Of a DNA stretch of 64,000 bases, positions 51,813-63,465 are shown one piece after another. The notes below the pieces were generated by a model that saw nothing but the letters and a program-made list of their open reading frames with translations, had not been told where the DNA came from and searched no databases. This DNA comes from Adineta steineri (lineage: Eukaryota; Rotifera; Eurotatoria; Adinetida; Adinetidae). Both the position numbers and the translations under genes were made by a program. The stretch is from contig CAJNOI010000029.1 in the NCBI GenBank assembly GCA_905250115.1, positions 558,001 to 622,000 of the forward strand. Reading direction: 5' to 3'. Within the stretch, counting starts at the first letter, position 1. Every line of letters starts with the position of its first letter.

Positions 51813-52168
51813 CAGATTGAGGGGACTAGGAGGACTAAGAGAACTAGAGGGGCTAAAGAAACTATGAGAAACAACGGAGACTCATAGCATTCAAAGGAAT
51901 AAAATAACATCATTGATAAATACCCAGACTTTATTAGGAAATCAGAATTTTCAGGAATTCATATACGTTATAATTTCTTCACAGAGGAAAATTCATGCTC
52001 TCTTGTACTAAATCATTTTGTCCTCGATAAAAATAATTGTTTTGATTCTGGTTATGACGAATCGACTTATATACACTGACGATTATCACAATATAGCAAC
52101 GAAGTCGTTTTGCAAGCGCCTTAGTCCTTAATTCCCTTGACCCACTAAGTCCCACTGGTTCTCTTAGT
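51813..52168. repeat. imperfect inverted repeat between foldbacks 11 and 12
   Basis: A purine-rich arm at about 51813-51862 (GGACTAGGAGGACTAAGAGA) is opposed by a pyrimidine-rich arm at about 52118-52168 (CCACTGGTTCTCTTAGTCA). GGACTAAGAGAACT pairs well with GGTTCTCTTAGTC; the rest is patchy. With the foldbacks at each side it gives a symmetric 560-bp layout. Confidence 0.5.
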
Positions 52169-52175
52169 CAATATC

Positions 52176-52240
52176 TTGGGGGTGGGTGTCAGTATGATTG
52201 TGCACAGATACAGCATTAATACCCACATTCATACCCACAA
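52176..52240. repeat. GT-rich foldback, copy 12
   Basis: GGGGGTGGGTGTCAGTATGA and CATTCATACCCACAAG form the arms. The loop GCACAGATACAGCATTAATAC matches that of copy 11. It lies 113 bp past the ERD2-like stop codon. Confidence 0.8.
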
Positions 52241-52352
52241 GAAAATATAATATGCCAATAGTGAAATTTTTAAAACCGCGTTTATTATAGCATCAATTGA
52301 CTCTTTCTAAAAGCAAAATACAAAGGAGAAATATATTCTATAGTGAGATGTT

Positions 52353-53120
52353 TTAAACAACATTGTGAATGAATGGCATATCATGCTTCTGTTTGTGACT
52401 CAAGTTAGTTTTGAAGTCTTCAACAAGGAAAATATCTTGTGTAACTTTGATCGGTTCACATTGTTGATTCGCGTTCAATCGTGGATAGATGTTAATAAAA
52501 TAATACAAATAGATCATTGCTTGAAAGCAACTACTAACGAAAGTAATCGGTTCCCAATCTTGTTCTGTTTGATATTGAAAAAGATAATGACATACGTAGA
52601 ATGCTCTATAAGATCCAAGCATCAGAAGATAATATGCTATCGTCTTGTCTATTGTATTTTGATTCTTTGTCAGTCGTATCTGAGGAACAATAGCGAATAT
52701 TTCTAATACGATTGAAAATCTCCAGAAGGGATCTTGATCACCAATCAGTTGACTATCGAATGCATAAGTACATAGAGTAATAAGAGTAGCAGAAATAAAA
52801 AGATAATGAATTGGATAGGTATCATTCGACTTATCGTGAGTCTTGCGGAATAATCCATAGATAAAATCAACAGTTAAGTAGCTTGCTAATAGAAAATAGA
52901 TTTTGAATGTTACATTGTACGGTGTGAGATAGTAAGGTCGGTGGTCGTCAAAAAAAGAGTACAGATTCACATAACGACATGAAAATATGACACTGTAGAG
53001 TATTGCAGTCTTGCCCGAAATTGAGTAACATGACCGTGTTTTGATGATCTTTGTGATGATGACCAATATTGCAAATGCATGTGTCCAGTCTCCTAATAAA
53101 CTATATTCAGACAGTATCAT
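52353..53120 (-). CDS. intronless, divergent ER lumen protein-retaining receptor (ERD2/KDELR-like)
   Basis: A single exon of 255 residues from ATG 53120. The ERD2 fold is visible: LLGDWTHAFAILVIITKIIK, then TRSCYSISGKTAILYSVIFS and CRYVNLYSFF at the N-terminus, WRFSIVLEIFAIVPQIRL in the middle and YYLLMLGSYRAFYVCHYLF toward the end. Typical KDEL receptors are 212 residues; this one has a longer C-terminal tail (about 45 residues, polar) and many substitutions. It may recycle ER proteins with a variant retrieval signal. Full lack of introns in an intron-rich neighbourhood suggests that it arose by retroposition from an intron-bearing ERD2 gene and then diverged, which is inference. Confidence 0.8.
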   Translation of the reverse strand: MILSEYSLLGDWTHAFAILVIITKIIKTRSCYSISGKTAILYSVIFSCRYVNLYSFFDDHRPYYLTPYNVTFKIYFLLASYLTVDFIYGLFRKTHDKSNDTYPIHYLFISATLITLCTYAFDSQLIGDQDPFWRFSIVLEIFAIVPQIRLTKNQNTIDKTIAYYLLMLGSYRAFYVCHYLFQYQTEQDWEPITFVSSCFQAMIYLYYFINIYPRLNANQQCEPIKVTQDIFLVEDFKTNLSHKQKHDMPFIHNVV

Positions 53121-54645
53121 CTTCTTCTTACGAAAAATATTCTTTTCTGTATAGAATATGACGCCGATCGCGATTTGAATAGTAGTAAAGAGGAAGAACA
53201 CATACTTGTTTTTCTTTTTCTGTTCTGCTAGCGAAAAATGACGCAGTGGAAAAATGGCATGACAAGTTATTTAATATTCAATATTCATATGCGTCATGCG
53301 CTCGTGTATGTACGTTGGAAGATTACAAAGAAAAATATGAGACAAGCGAGCACAAAACAATCAGTGAAAACTGTTCGTTTTTGTATAATCTTGGACAGAC
53401 AGAAGATTTTCGATGGAATGTATTAATAGTATTCTCGCCACAATGACACTATTGAAATATCAAAAACAATGTATTAGATAACTAGAAGAAACGTGTTTTG
53501 TTCTACCCTTCTTTTTTCTTTAAAGATGACTCATCAAGATAATCGTGGCATTTTCGTTCTTACGACAAATGCATTAATTATGCCAGTATTGTATTATTAT
53601 GATTCATCCAATATCGTATAAAAAGGATGGCTCTTTTTGTTATAAAACTCGGTGTGTATTTGATCTGTATTGGTTTTAATTTGTTAAATTGCAGGAATAA
53701 CAAACAATTCATATTATTTTAAATTTCAAACGTTCGCGATGTAAACTTAGAAGAAAGCTTTGAATTTGTCGAAGATGATATAATATTAGGCAATGGATGG
53801 TGCGGATTTAGATTCTCTTTCCACAAATACTCAACCATTTTTACGCTCTAGTTCAAAAAGAAATATAAGATTTTTTATCATAGATGACAGAAAGGTGATG
53901 GTACAATGTCAAAAATAAATAATTTCCGAATTCGACTGAGATAGCAATTCGGTTGTATACAGCAGAAAAGTACATCTCGGAGATATTTGAGGGGCTGTAT
54001 AATCGACTGGAATGCATTCAAGTTCGCTTTTTTCTTAAGATTTGCATTTTACAAAATATTTATACGATACAATGAGATGATCGGAGAAATTTGTTTATTT
54101 AGAACTTGCAGAGTAGAGCAGATATTAAGCAAGGAGCAACTGAAATATTTATGTCAATGTAAGTATGGATATTCTATTATTATTGTTCTCAGTATCGAAT
54201 TATTGAAACTATTGTAGGTAATACCATGAATAAATCAGTCGGATCAATAGAAATAAAAGACATAAGCAAACAATGGAATATAAATGGTTTGAATTTTGAT
54301 ATCGACTTGACAGTGAGGGTGTGGGTGCTTTTGCGTGTGTTCTTTTAATCATCTTTACACACACACCTACCCCACCTACATCCTCACCCACACTCAGACC
54401 CTCAACTTATAATGTGAAATAAAATATTGTCTTAATGCTTTAACAATTTCTTTTCTATTGTTTACTTTATTAAAGTACTTCGTTGATACAAAAGTTGATG
54501 ATTGAAATTTTCTATAAAGTTAGATATAATTGAATTCAAATTTAATTTCATACATATTATAAAAAATAGAAAATTAGTAAAAACACTTTCATGGTTATAG
54601 ATGTAAAACTATTTATTTTTTAATAATGAAGTAGTTGAATAACAA
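53121..54645. other. intergenic upstream of the ERD2-like gene
   Basis: Small overlapping plus-strand frames at 53238-53446 and 53987-54217 have no family match and I do not call them genes. The right part holds foldback copy 13 in the 3' flank of the ABC transporter. Confidence 0.45.
54312..54404. repeat. GT-rich foldback, copy 13
   Basis: CAGTGAGGGTGTGGGTGC on the left and CACCCACACTCAGACCCTCAA on the right; an inner GCGTGTGTTC / TACACACACACC forms a second helix. It lies 242 bp past the ABCB stop codon. Confidence 0.85.
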
Positions 54646-57600
54646 TTAGTGTCCGTTGTTTTGAGCATTTAACATTTTATAATAAATTCCACCTTTTTGT
54701 ACTAGTTCTGTGTGAGTACCACTTTCAACTATACGACCCATTTCAAGTACACATATTAAATCACATGATTGTATTGTTGAAAGACGATGTGCAATAATAA
54801 TTGACGTTCGACTAGGATCTTCTGTTTGTGCTTGTTCAAGAGTTACTTGTACTATCTTTAATTAAAAATACTAAATTGTACTAATAAAAGAATACAAACT
54901 TACCTTTTCATTGTGTGGATCCATGGCACTTGTAGCTTCATCTAATAATAATATTTTAGGTCGACGAATAAGAACTCGAGCAATAGCAATACGTTGTTTT
55001 TCACCACCTGATAAAAAACTACCTTTGACTCCAACCTTTGTCTCATAACCCTATAACAAAATAAGATAATATTATTAAATAATCAAAATATTAATCTAAC
55101 TTGAGGTAATTGTTGAATAAATTCATGAATATTAGCTTTAGTTGCAGCATGAACAATCTCATCCATTGGTATATTTTCTAATCCATATGATATATTTTCA
55201 GCAATTGTTAAATCAAATAAAACTGGTTCTTGACTAACAACACCCAGACGAGAACGAAGCCATTGAAGATTTAATTTTCGAATATCAACACCATCAAGAA
55301 GCTAGTTTATGTTAATATCTTTTTATATAAGTACTTGAATTATATATATAGAAAAGAGTTACTTACCAATTCTCCATGTGTAACATCATAAAATCGTTCT
55401 AATAACTGAACGATTGTTGATTTTCCACATCCAGATACACCTAAATCGATTATATTATATCAGTAATAAACTAGAAAATATAACTTATTTGAACATACCA
55501 ACAAGAGCTATACGTTGACCTGATTTAATAGATAATTGAAGTTTATTAAGAACAAGAACTGTTGGACGACTTGGATAAACAAATTTAACTTGATTAAAGT
55601 CTGTTTCTCCACTAAAATTAGTCTAAACAAATCAAGATTAAAATATACAATTGGAAGACAATAGTTTTTTTTCGTTTACTAATTCTTGTCCTTTATTAGA
55701 TCCATTATCAATAGTCGGTGTTCGATCAAATAGATCAAAAAATGCATGAGCCGCAGCAAATGATGCACCAATACGTCTTGCTCTTAAACGAAAATAATAA
55801 AAACAAAAATAAAAAAAAACATAAATTCTATATCTTACAACATTCCAACCATTTTTAGTGCTTCCAATGCAAACATTCCAAAAGCAGAAACCCTATAAGA
55901 ATAAAAAATAATAATCAAACTTAATTTAAAGATTATCAAAGTTATTTTTTTAGTTACATAACAACATCGCCCATATCTAGTTCATTGTTTTCAACAGAAA
56001 TCAAAGCACGCCAATACAAAAGTCCCAAAGTCAATGGACTCATTGCCCAGAACAATGCAAATGCTATTGCAAACACTGCTTCAGGTTTCCAAGACAATCT
56101 AAACAAAAAATAATTTATTGAAGATCGAAGTCAAAATTCTTCAAACTACCCGGAGTTTTTTTATTACTTTATATATATATTTAGATTTTAATTTAGATCT
56201 ACTATAACAAGAAAATAAACTTACTACAATCAAAACAACTGTATCATCAAATTTCACTCAAGTTTCGACTTAACTATTGGTTTCTCAGTTAGTTTTTACG
56301 ATTTTTTATTATTATGTAAAAAAAAGCTCTTTTTCAAATATGTATACATGCATAATATTCAAAAGACTAACTCTAATACTTGATGAACCATATTCGAATA
56401 TTGTCGTAAAACTTCATTTTCCATTGATAATTGTTTTACTGTACGCATATTAGTTATAACTTCAACAGCAAGCTAAAAAGACAAAACATAAAATGAATAT
56501 TTAATAATCATTTCATCAAATAATATATAATAACATAATTCTACTACACATTAAAAGATTAGGGATAACAAGATGACTTTACCGTGCTAGCTTGAGAGCT
56601 AATGAGATCAGATTGTGTTTTTAACCATGAACCCAACCGCATTTGAATAACAGTAACGATTAACATGATAACGAAAGGAATAGCTACGATTATTGTTAAT
56701 TGCCAGTTGTAATAAAAACCAAGTAAGGAGCCAAAAGCACACATGGATAAAGCTTGACAGATAACACCTAATCTTGAACCAGCCATGTCTTCAATGGCAG
56801 CTGCATTAGAAGAGAGTTGAGTACATATAGCACCAGAACTGTTTTCAGGTCGATCAAAATAAGCGACTTCTTGACGAAGAAAACATGCGAAAGCCTTTGA
56901 ACGAATGCGACTAACTAATTTCGCTCCTGCTACTCCAAAAGCCACAAACTGTAAACGAACATGAAAAAACTCATTGATATAGTTTAGAAATAATATAGTT
57001 ACTTGAAAAAAATTAACAATCATAAAAACAGCGCCAGTAAGAAGAAATAAACCGCATGTAATCATCACTCGACGACGTACATCACTATATTTACAATCAT
57101 TAAATTCCTAAATAAAAGGTAAATTCGGCAGTAAAAGACATCTTTTATCTTTTCTTACAGTATTCATATGAATAAAATTACTTACATTAATTATTTTTGC
57201 GAATAGAATCGAGAACGTTGGTCCACGTAAACCACCAAGTAAACATGCTAAACAACCAATCAAGATAAATACCCACTCAGGACTATTCATCTTCATGAGT
57301 CTTAGAAAGACAGATTTTCCTTTTGCTGACATCGAAGCTCTCTAAAAATTGATACATCAATAATGACTTTTTAAAGTTATTAGATATCTATTTTTACCCG
57401 ATTTGTATCAATTGCTTCGCTCTCACTCAATTGACGAACACGTTCGACTATTCCAAATAAGAAAACAAAATGATGTTTATAAAATATAATAATTATTAAT
57501 ATTAGAATAGTAACATACATAGTTGTTCTTCATCTTCAGCTGCTGCTTTTGCCATATTCATTAAGCCATCTTGTGTACCAATCGTTTTTTCAGATTGTTG

Positions 57601-60600
57601 CATTTTGACCATTGTTTGATATTTACCTCCTTCTTTTGCCAATAATGTTTCATGTGTACCTTCTTCAATCACACTTCCTTTATCTAATACATAGATATAA
57701 TCAGCATTCTGAATTGTAGTTAAACGATGAGCAATAACTATAGTTGTACGATCTATAGTATAATAATAATAATAATAATATAATCAATAATAATTAAATA
57801 ATTCTTACTTTTGCATGCTCGATCAAGTGCTTCTTGAACAATTTTTTCACTAACATTATCAAGTGCACTTGTTGCTTCGTCTAATAAAAGAATACTGGGT
57901 TGTTTGACAAGTGCACGAGCTAATGCAATACGTTGTTTTTCACCACCACTCAATTGTATACCACGTTCACCAACAAGTGTTTCATATTTCTATAAATATA
58001 AATAATAATACATAGAGATAAAAAGAAATAATTAAAAAGCAAACATTTGGTAATTTCATAATGAATTTATGTGCATTGGCTTGTTCTGCTGCTTGTTCAA
58101 TCTCTGCATGTGTTGCATTCATTTTACCAAAACGAATATTTTCATAAATACTTAGTCCAAATAAAATCTATTTCAATATAGATATCATTTAATAGAGACT
58201 AAAAAAGAAAATAAAAGAAACCTACAGGTTCTTGACTAACAACTCCAATATTCTGACGAAATTGTTTGATTTTATGATCTGTAATTGATTGACCATCAAT
58301 CATAATTCTACCTGAAGAAGGTTCATAATAGCGAAGAAGAAGTGATACACATGTACTTTTTCCTATCAATCAATTTCAATATTAAAGTATTATGTTTGTT
58401 TTAGAAAAAAAAATTTACCACAACCACTTGAACCTACAAGAGCAGTTGTTTGATTAGCACGAGCAATCAATTTAAGATTATTCAAAGCTGTTGCATTTTC
58501 TCTTGATGGATAACTAAAACTAACATTGTCAAATTCAATATCACCATTAATATTAGAAATAGATCTTTCATCAGATATGTTTTCTTCCAATATTTCTTTT
58601 TCATTGATATTTTCATCATGTACCTATATCATAAAAAATGAAATAGAAAATATAATTACCAAAATTTAGTCGCTATAGTATTTATTGTATTTTACCTCTT
58701 CTATAAGTCGAAATACGGATACTGCTGCACCTTGAGCTTCCGAAATTGATTGAAAGAAAGTTCCAATTGAAGTAAGGAAACCTAAAGCTTGTGCAAACAT
58801 ACTCACAACCTAAACGAAAGTTCGTTTTTCAGTTACTTTCTTCCATATTAATGTCAAAGTTCACTTACAACAAGAATTTCACTAATGGTCAGTGTACGAT
58901 GATTTCCATGAGACATAAGAATCGAACCAAAAGTGAAACCAATTGAATAAACTACGAAGTTTATAAAATTCAACCAACCCGTAAAAGTACCAAAGGCAGC
59001 ATCTTTGCGAATAGTATACCATTCATTTAATTTTAATTCTTTTTCATATCTAGATAAAGATAAATATGACAGTAAAATAGTATACAATAATCTATAAATA
59101 TTTGTTTTATTATTTACTGCTTTTGTTGCAATTTGCTTCCATTGAATGAGAGAACAGTTCTTAATGAACTAAATACCTCTTGAGCGATTTGTCCAGCTAT
59201 TGCATATGTACTTAATTGTTCTTTTGTTTCTCTAGTAATGACCTGTAATTATTGATAAAAATTTAGCAAATTAAATAATAATTTCTACCTTAGCAAATAT
59301 CAATGAACTACCAAGAATAAGTGGAATCATACAAGACATAATTAAAGACAATTGCCAATTGAGAATAAAAGATATGATTATACTGAAAATCATGATTGAA
59401 ATAAGTGCAATTGATACCAAGAATTCAAAACCCATCCCGTGTTTGATCTTTTCAATATTACTGCAAAGAAAATCAATGATAGATAACTGTTTGTTAAATA
59501 GTTATTATTTCTACTTACGTAAAAAGCTTCGTATTGTATTGAGTAGTTTGGTTTGTATCTAGATAAGTCATGTTCTAAAGAATGAAAGAAAAATAATATA
59601 TTATTTTATCTTAAATCATAATTTCACAAGTATACGAGGATATTAAAAAATTCTACTTCATCATTTTCTGATTTTAATTAATTTAAACTATTTCTAAATT
59701 CCATCAATAATAAGACTCTCTGTTTTTTTCTACGGTAAAATTACTTTCAACATGATCTTTGAGATTCATTCATATTATCATATTCGTCTCTTATATATTC
59801 TGTATTGATTATTTTCATAATTTAATTGATATGCTAACGATGTTTTTAGAATAATTAGTTTCTTGATCAGAGCAAGAGAAATAAACAGAATAAACTGTAT
59901 TTTAACTAATTTAATCGTTTACAATCATTTATTTTAGTTATTCTTCAACGTATAACCGTTTTTGGAGAAATAAAAATATGTACAATGCAGATCTGTACTA
60001 GTAGAAATTCGATACTATTCAATTCTGACTTAGGATCACGAATTATGAAGTATTTGATGAGTATAAAACAATGTTTTTACTTACACGTTGAATAAGTGAT
60101 CGAAAGAGTAAAACCCTCATACGAGATGCCTGCCGTTCCGTAGCAACTGTCCAACAGAAATATTCAAAAACAGCACTTAGACATGTAAAAAGACCGACAC
60201 CTACATTGATATAGAGAAACAACAAATCGTTTGTTTTTTTTTCTAAATTAAAATCATCCTATTCAATAGACTTACCCAAGAACCAATAAACTAGATGCAT
60301 AACATTGTCATGAAATAAAGGTGTTAGTGGAGATAATGTGGTTGAAATAATTTTATTATCATAATGGCATAGTCTACAAATGAAAAATTCAAAAAAAAAT
60401 TCAAAATAAGAATATTTTTCGGTAAATTACTTATTTAATCGATCATAATTTAATGGATTAAGATCAATACCAAGAGGACATATAGTATTATTGATAATTG
60501 TAGATTCTAAATTTTGATATTGATTATCGCAATCAACAGCAAATGATGTAGTGGCAAATAATCCCGTGATCCGACCAAAAAGAATTACATTCGCAAGAAC

Positions 60601-61049
60601 ACCAGCTACATGTCCCAACATGAAACACAGACCAAGAATTAAAAGAAGAATATCAATACGATCAGCAAATCGAAACTATCATTAAATGAAATGAATTAAT
60701 TCATATACATATATTAAAAAGAAAAATAATATGCTTTCAATTTAGTATTTTTTGTTACTTTCTCCTATGATATTTTATGTTTAAATATAATACTTACTAA
60801 TTGTAAAACACTGACTGGAATATCTTTCGTAGTTTGGTTGACTTCATCATTTAACTTTTTATTCTTAGCATCAGTCTTTTGCTGATTGAAATATCGACGC
60901 CATTCAGAAAAACTATAAATAATGATGAGTTCTTATGTGTTTATCAATAGTATATTTTTTTTTAAATCATACCTTTTGTTTTCAATGTCATCATCATTGT
61001 CATTAAGTAATTTGTTATGTTTCTTTAATAATGGCTCTTTATCGCTCAT
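54646..61049 (-). CDS. full-length ABCB (P-glycoprotein/MDR-type) transporter
   Basis: I could join 28 exons in frame (first 60973-61049, last 54646-54855) to 1336 residues, TMD-NBD-TMD-NBD. TMD1 covers 58.7-60.7 kb. NBD1: Walker A GSSGCGKST split over exons 58419-58623 and 58226-58362, VVSQEP Q-loop, [15 protein letters not shown] signature, [12 protein letters not shown] Walker B, VIAHRLTT switch. TMD2: 55.7-57.3 kb. NBD2: [54 protein letters not shown]. Both ATP sites therefore keep every catalytic residue. It should export lipophilic compounds or lipids at the plasma membrane. Introns are mostly short; larger ones are 59575-60084 (510 bp) and 56099-56371 (273 bp, donor GTTAGT). It is an ABCB1/4/11-like paralogue; which one cannot be decided. 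Confidence 0.93.
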
Positions 61050-62743
61050 ATTTTTTTTTTCTTTTCAAATATACATTACTGTGAAGCATGAAGCTTATTA
61101 TGGGTCTATATGTATTAGTGTAAAGAATCATTGAATATTCTTTGCTTCACTGGTTTTGCGTCCTGTACGTTTTCTCTCATATTATCAAAAAACGTGGGCA
61201 ACACTATGTAAAAGGCAAACATTTTAGATATTTTTCATAGATGCAAATCTAATTAATATTTTTTTCTTACCCGTCGCGTGTAGGAGTAATATTTTATCAT
61301 TAAAAACTCAGAGATAGTAAATTTAATGATTGGTAAAGACACTAAAAGTAACTAAGAATATTATATGTAAAAGGTCGTTCAAATCTAATTCTAAAGTATT
61401 TATAGACAAAAAAAAGAAAAAAAGAAATTATCGATTATTTTCAATGTTTATATAAGTATAAAATTTTAACTTAGAATTTTCTTAATATTAAACAAACAAT
61501 AAATTAAATAAAATGAAAAAAGTATGAGAAGTGAAAATCATGAATTTAGTTCTATAATAAAATAAATGTATGTATATTTTAAAGAGATGCAATTTTATTT
61601 TAAGATCATCATTTATTGGCAAAAAGTAACATAATGCTAATGATGTTTTCTATAAGACTAGATATAATATTCATTAATAACATGATTGTAATTATTTATA
61701 AATCAATATATTTATTTAACAAAAACTAAAACTTATACTATCATTCATGTTTTTAACGAAATGTAATTATAGATTAATTATGACTTATGAATCTTTAAAA
61801 TAGCGAATTTCTCAAACATATTAGATATTTTTCAATGAATGAATGAAATATTATTGCTTAGAAAGAATTCAAAAGTAATGATTTCATATTTATCTGACAC
61901 TTGATTTAATTCTATTCATTTAGTTTGTACCAAAGAACTTGTTGCATTTAGATAATAAAAATAAAGAGAATGATTTATTTTCTTTGATTTTCCTGGTTGA
62001 GTCGAATGAAAAACATCGAATAATACATATGATCTAATAATACAAATAAAACGTTTCGACAGCTTGACCCTGTCCCCCCTATCAAATACATATTCCGTAA
62101 TCTATGTGTCCATTCATTCACAAGTAGAAGTTTATAAGATCTAGAGAGAAATGATTATTCAGGTACATGTACAATATTAAACAAGAGATTATATGTATTT
62201 GTCTATATAGAAATTCTTTTTATTTCACTTAGTGGAACCATTTCTCACTAAATTCAAGTCTATATGCAATATCATATAATAGATTATATATATGTACATG
62301 TATGTATGTTTATATCGATTTTATCCATTCTTTTCATTTCTTCTTGATATGTATGACTAGAGGGTGAAGTGGAACAATTTTCTTTATTGACTAGTTTATT
62401 TATTTACTATTGTGAATGTTATGAACTGCTCATTGATATAATCATATAAGAAATGTAATAGAGAGTTTTTTTATTTATTTTTCATGCATCTGATGTACGT
62501 GATAATCTCACGATTATTTTTGACATTTAATTATTTTCAGATTTGTAATTATATCATGGTTTGAAGGTCATATTCGACGTAAATTAATTAGAGTAGATTT
62601 GGTTAAATATCGTATTTTTTGATCTTTTAGGAATGAAATCATATATTTTTAATCAGTAATAAGATTCTTTTTTTCTCTTCCATTATTACTCTTTCATATA
62701 AAACAATTGTTTGAAAAATCTATTTCTAACGAAATTCATAATA

Positions 62744-62845
62744 ATGGTCCGCATTATAAATTGGCATAAACCACGATGACGTTTATTAATTGTTTTATTA
62801 ACACCATTGGTTCTTCTTCCAATACCAATAGTTATTAAATCATCT
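62744..62845 (+). pseudogene. first-exon relic of an SLC13-type carboxylate transporter
   Basis: 34 codons starting MVRIINWHKPR, then an in-frame TGA at codon 12, then RLLIVLLTPLVLLPIPIVIK. The pattern of basic residues, a first helix and PLxLLPIP is that of the N-terminus of Na+/dicarboxylate cotransporters (SLC13). Nothing of the remaining 500 or so residues is found downstream, where a foldback begins 55 bp later. It is best read as a host gene fragment that has lost its function. The family call rests on a short match. Confidence 0.45.
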
Positions 62846-62898
62846 GTTGGTTGAATAGTTTTGTTTTCTTAAATTTTCTCTTCTAATAATTTTTCATC

Positions 62899-62970
62899 TT
62901 GAGGGTGTGGGTGTAAATAAAGATTTAAAAGACTCATATTCACCCAGGTCCACCGCACCCACACCCTTCG
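62899..62970. repeat. GT-rich foldback, copy 14
   Basis: CTTGAGGGTGTGGGTGTAAA and CGCACCCACACCCTTCGAA are close to the family consensus. It lies just past the SLC13-like relic and about 500 bp past the diflavin reductase stop on the other strand. Confidence 0.85.
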
Positions 62971-63195
62971 AACAATGACACGCATATTTATGTGAACGAG
63001 TAATCGTCGTTTCATGATCTATCAAATATTGAAATACAGAAAAAGATCAGAACATTGAAGCGAAATCAGAGAATGTTTATGAATTGGAAAGTTTTCTGAC
63101 TTTCCTAAGATCTAAAACATATCACATGTTATGTTAGACATCTAGCATATTTTGATTTATTATACAGATTTATTCATTTCTTCTCATGCACCATC

Positions 63196-63251
63196 TTAAG
63201 TGTGAGTGTGGATGTTTTGTTCTTCTCTTACTCACACCTATCCACCCTTAA
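63196..63251. repeat. GT-rich foldback, copy 15
   Basis: CTTAAGTGTGAGTGTGGATG pairs with ACTCACACCTATCCACCCTTAA. It lies 215 bp past the stop codon of the diflavin reductase gene. Confidence 0.8.
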
Positions 63252-63465
63252 AATATCCGTAAAAACATCTACTCTAATTTCAACGGACTATTACAAATGA
63301 AAGTAATTAAAACAAGATAATTAAGCATTAAGATTCTGGAGTATTTCATCAAGAATAAATTAAAAAAAAATGAAAAAAGAAACAAATGATAACAATAAAA
63401 AACTGATACGTTGAAACTGTCTTAGGCAATCATTTTACAATAAGAACGATCATCGTTAGTCTGAT

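Larger units (their letters stand above)
50563..52352. other. intergenic with three foldbacks and a long inverted repeat
   Basis: The richest spacer for foldbacks: copies 10, 11 and 12, the last two flanking an imperfect inverted repeat. No gene is supported; the minus-strand frame over 51609-51794 is largely foldback sequence. Confidence 0.5.
61050..63465. other. long intergenic stretch
   Basis: Mostly featureless AT-rich DNA that includes the ABCB promoter. Its right third has an SLC13-like exon relic and foldback copies 14 and 15. Confidence 0.5.

Noticed and set aside
53238-53446. two overlapping plus-strand ORFs upstream of the ERD2-like gene
   Set aside because: One frame has a plausible amino-acid mix (LEDYKEKYETSEHK), but no start context, family or splice sites support it.
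56099-56371. missing exon in ABCB TMD2
   Set aside because: Using the GTTAGT donor at 56372 the frame continues directly as [19 protein letters not shown], so no exon is lost.
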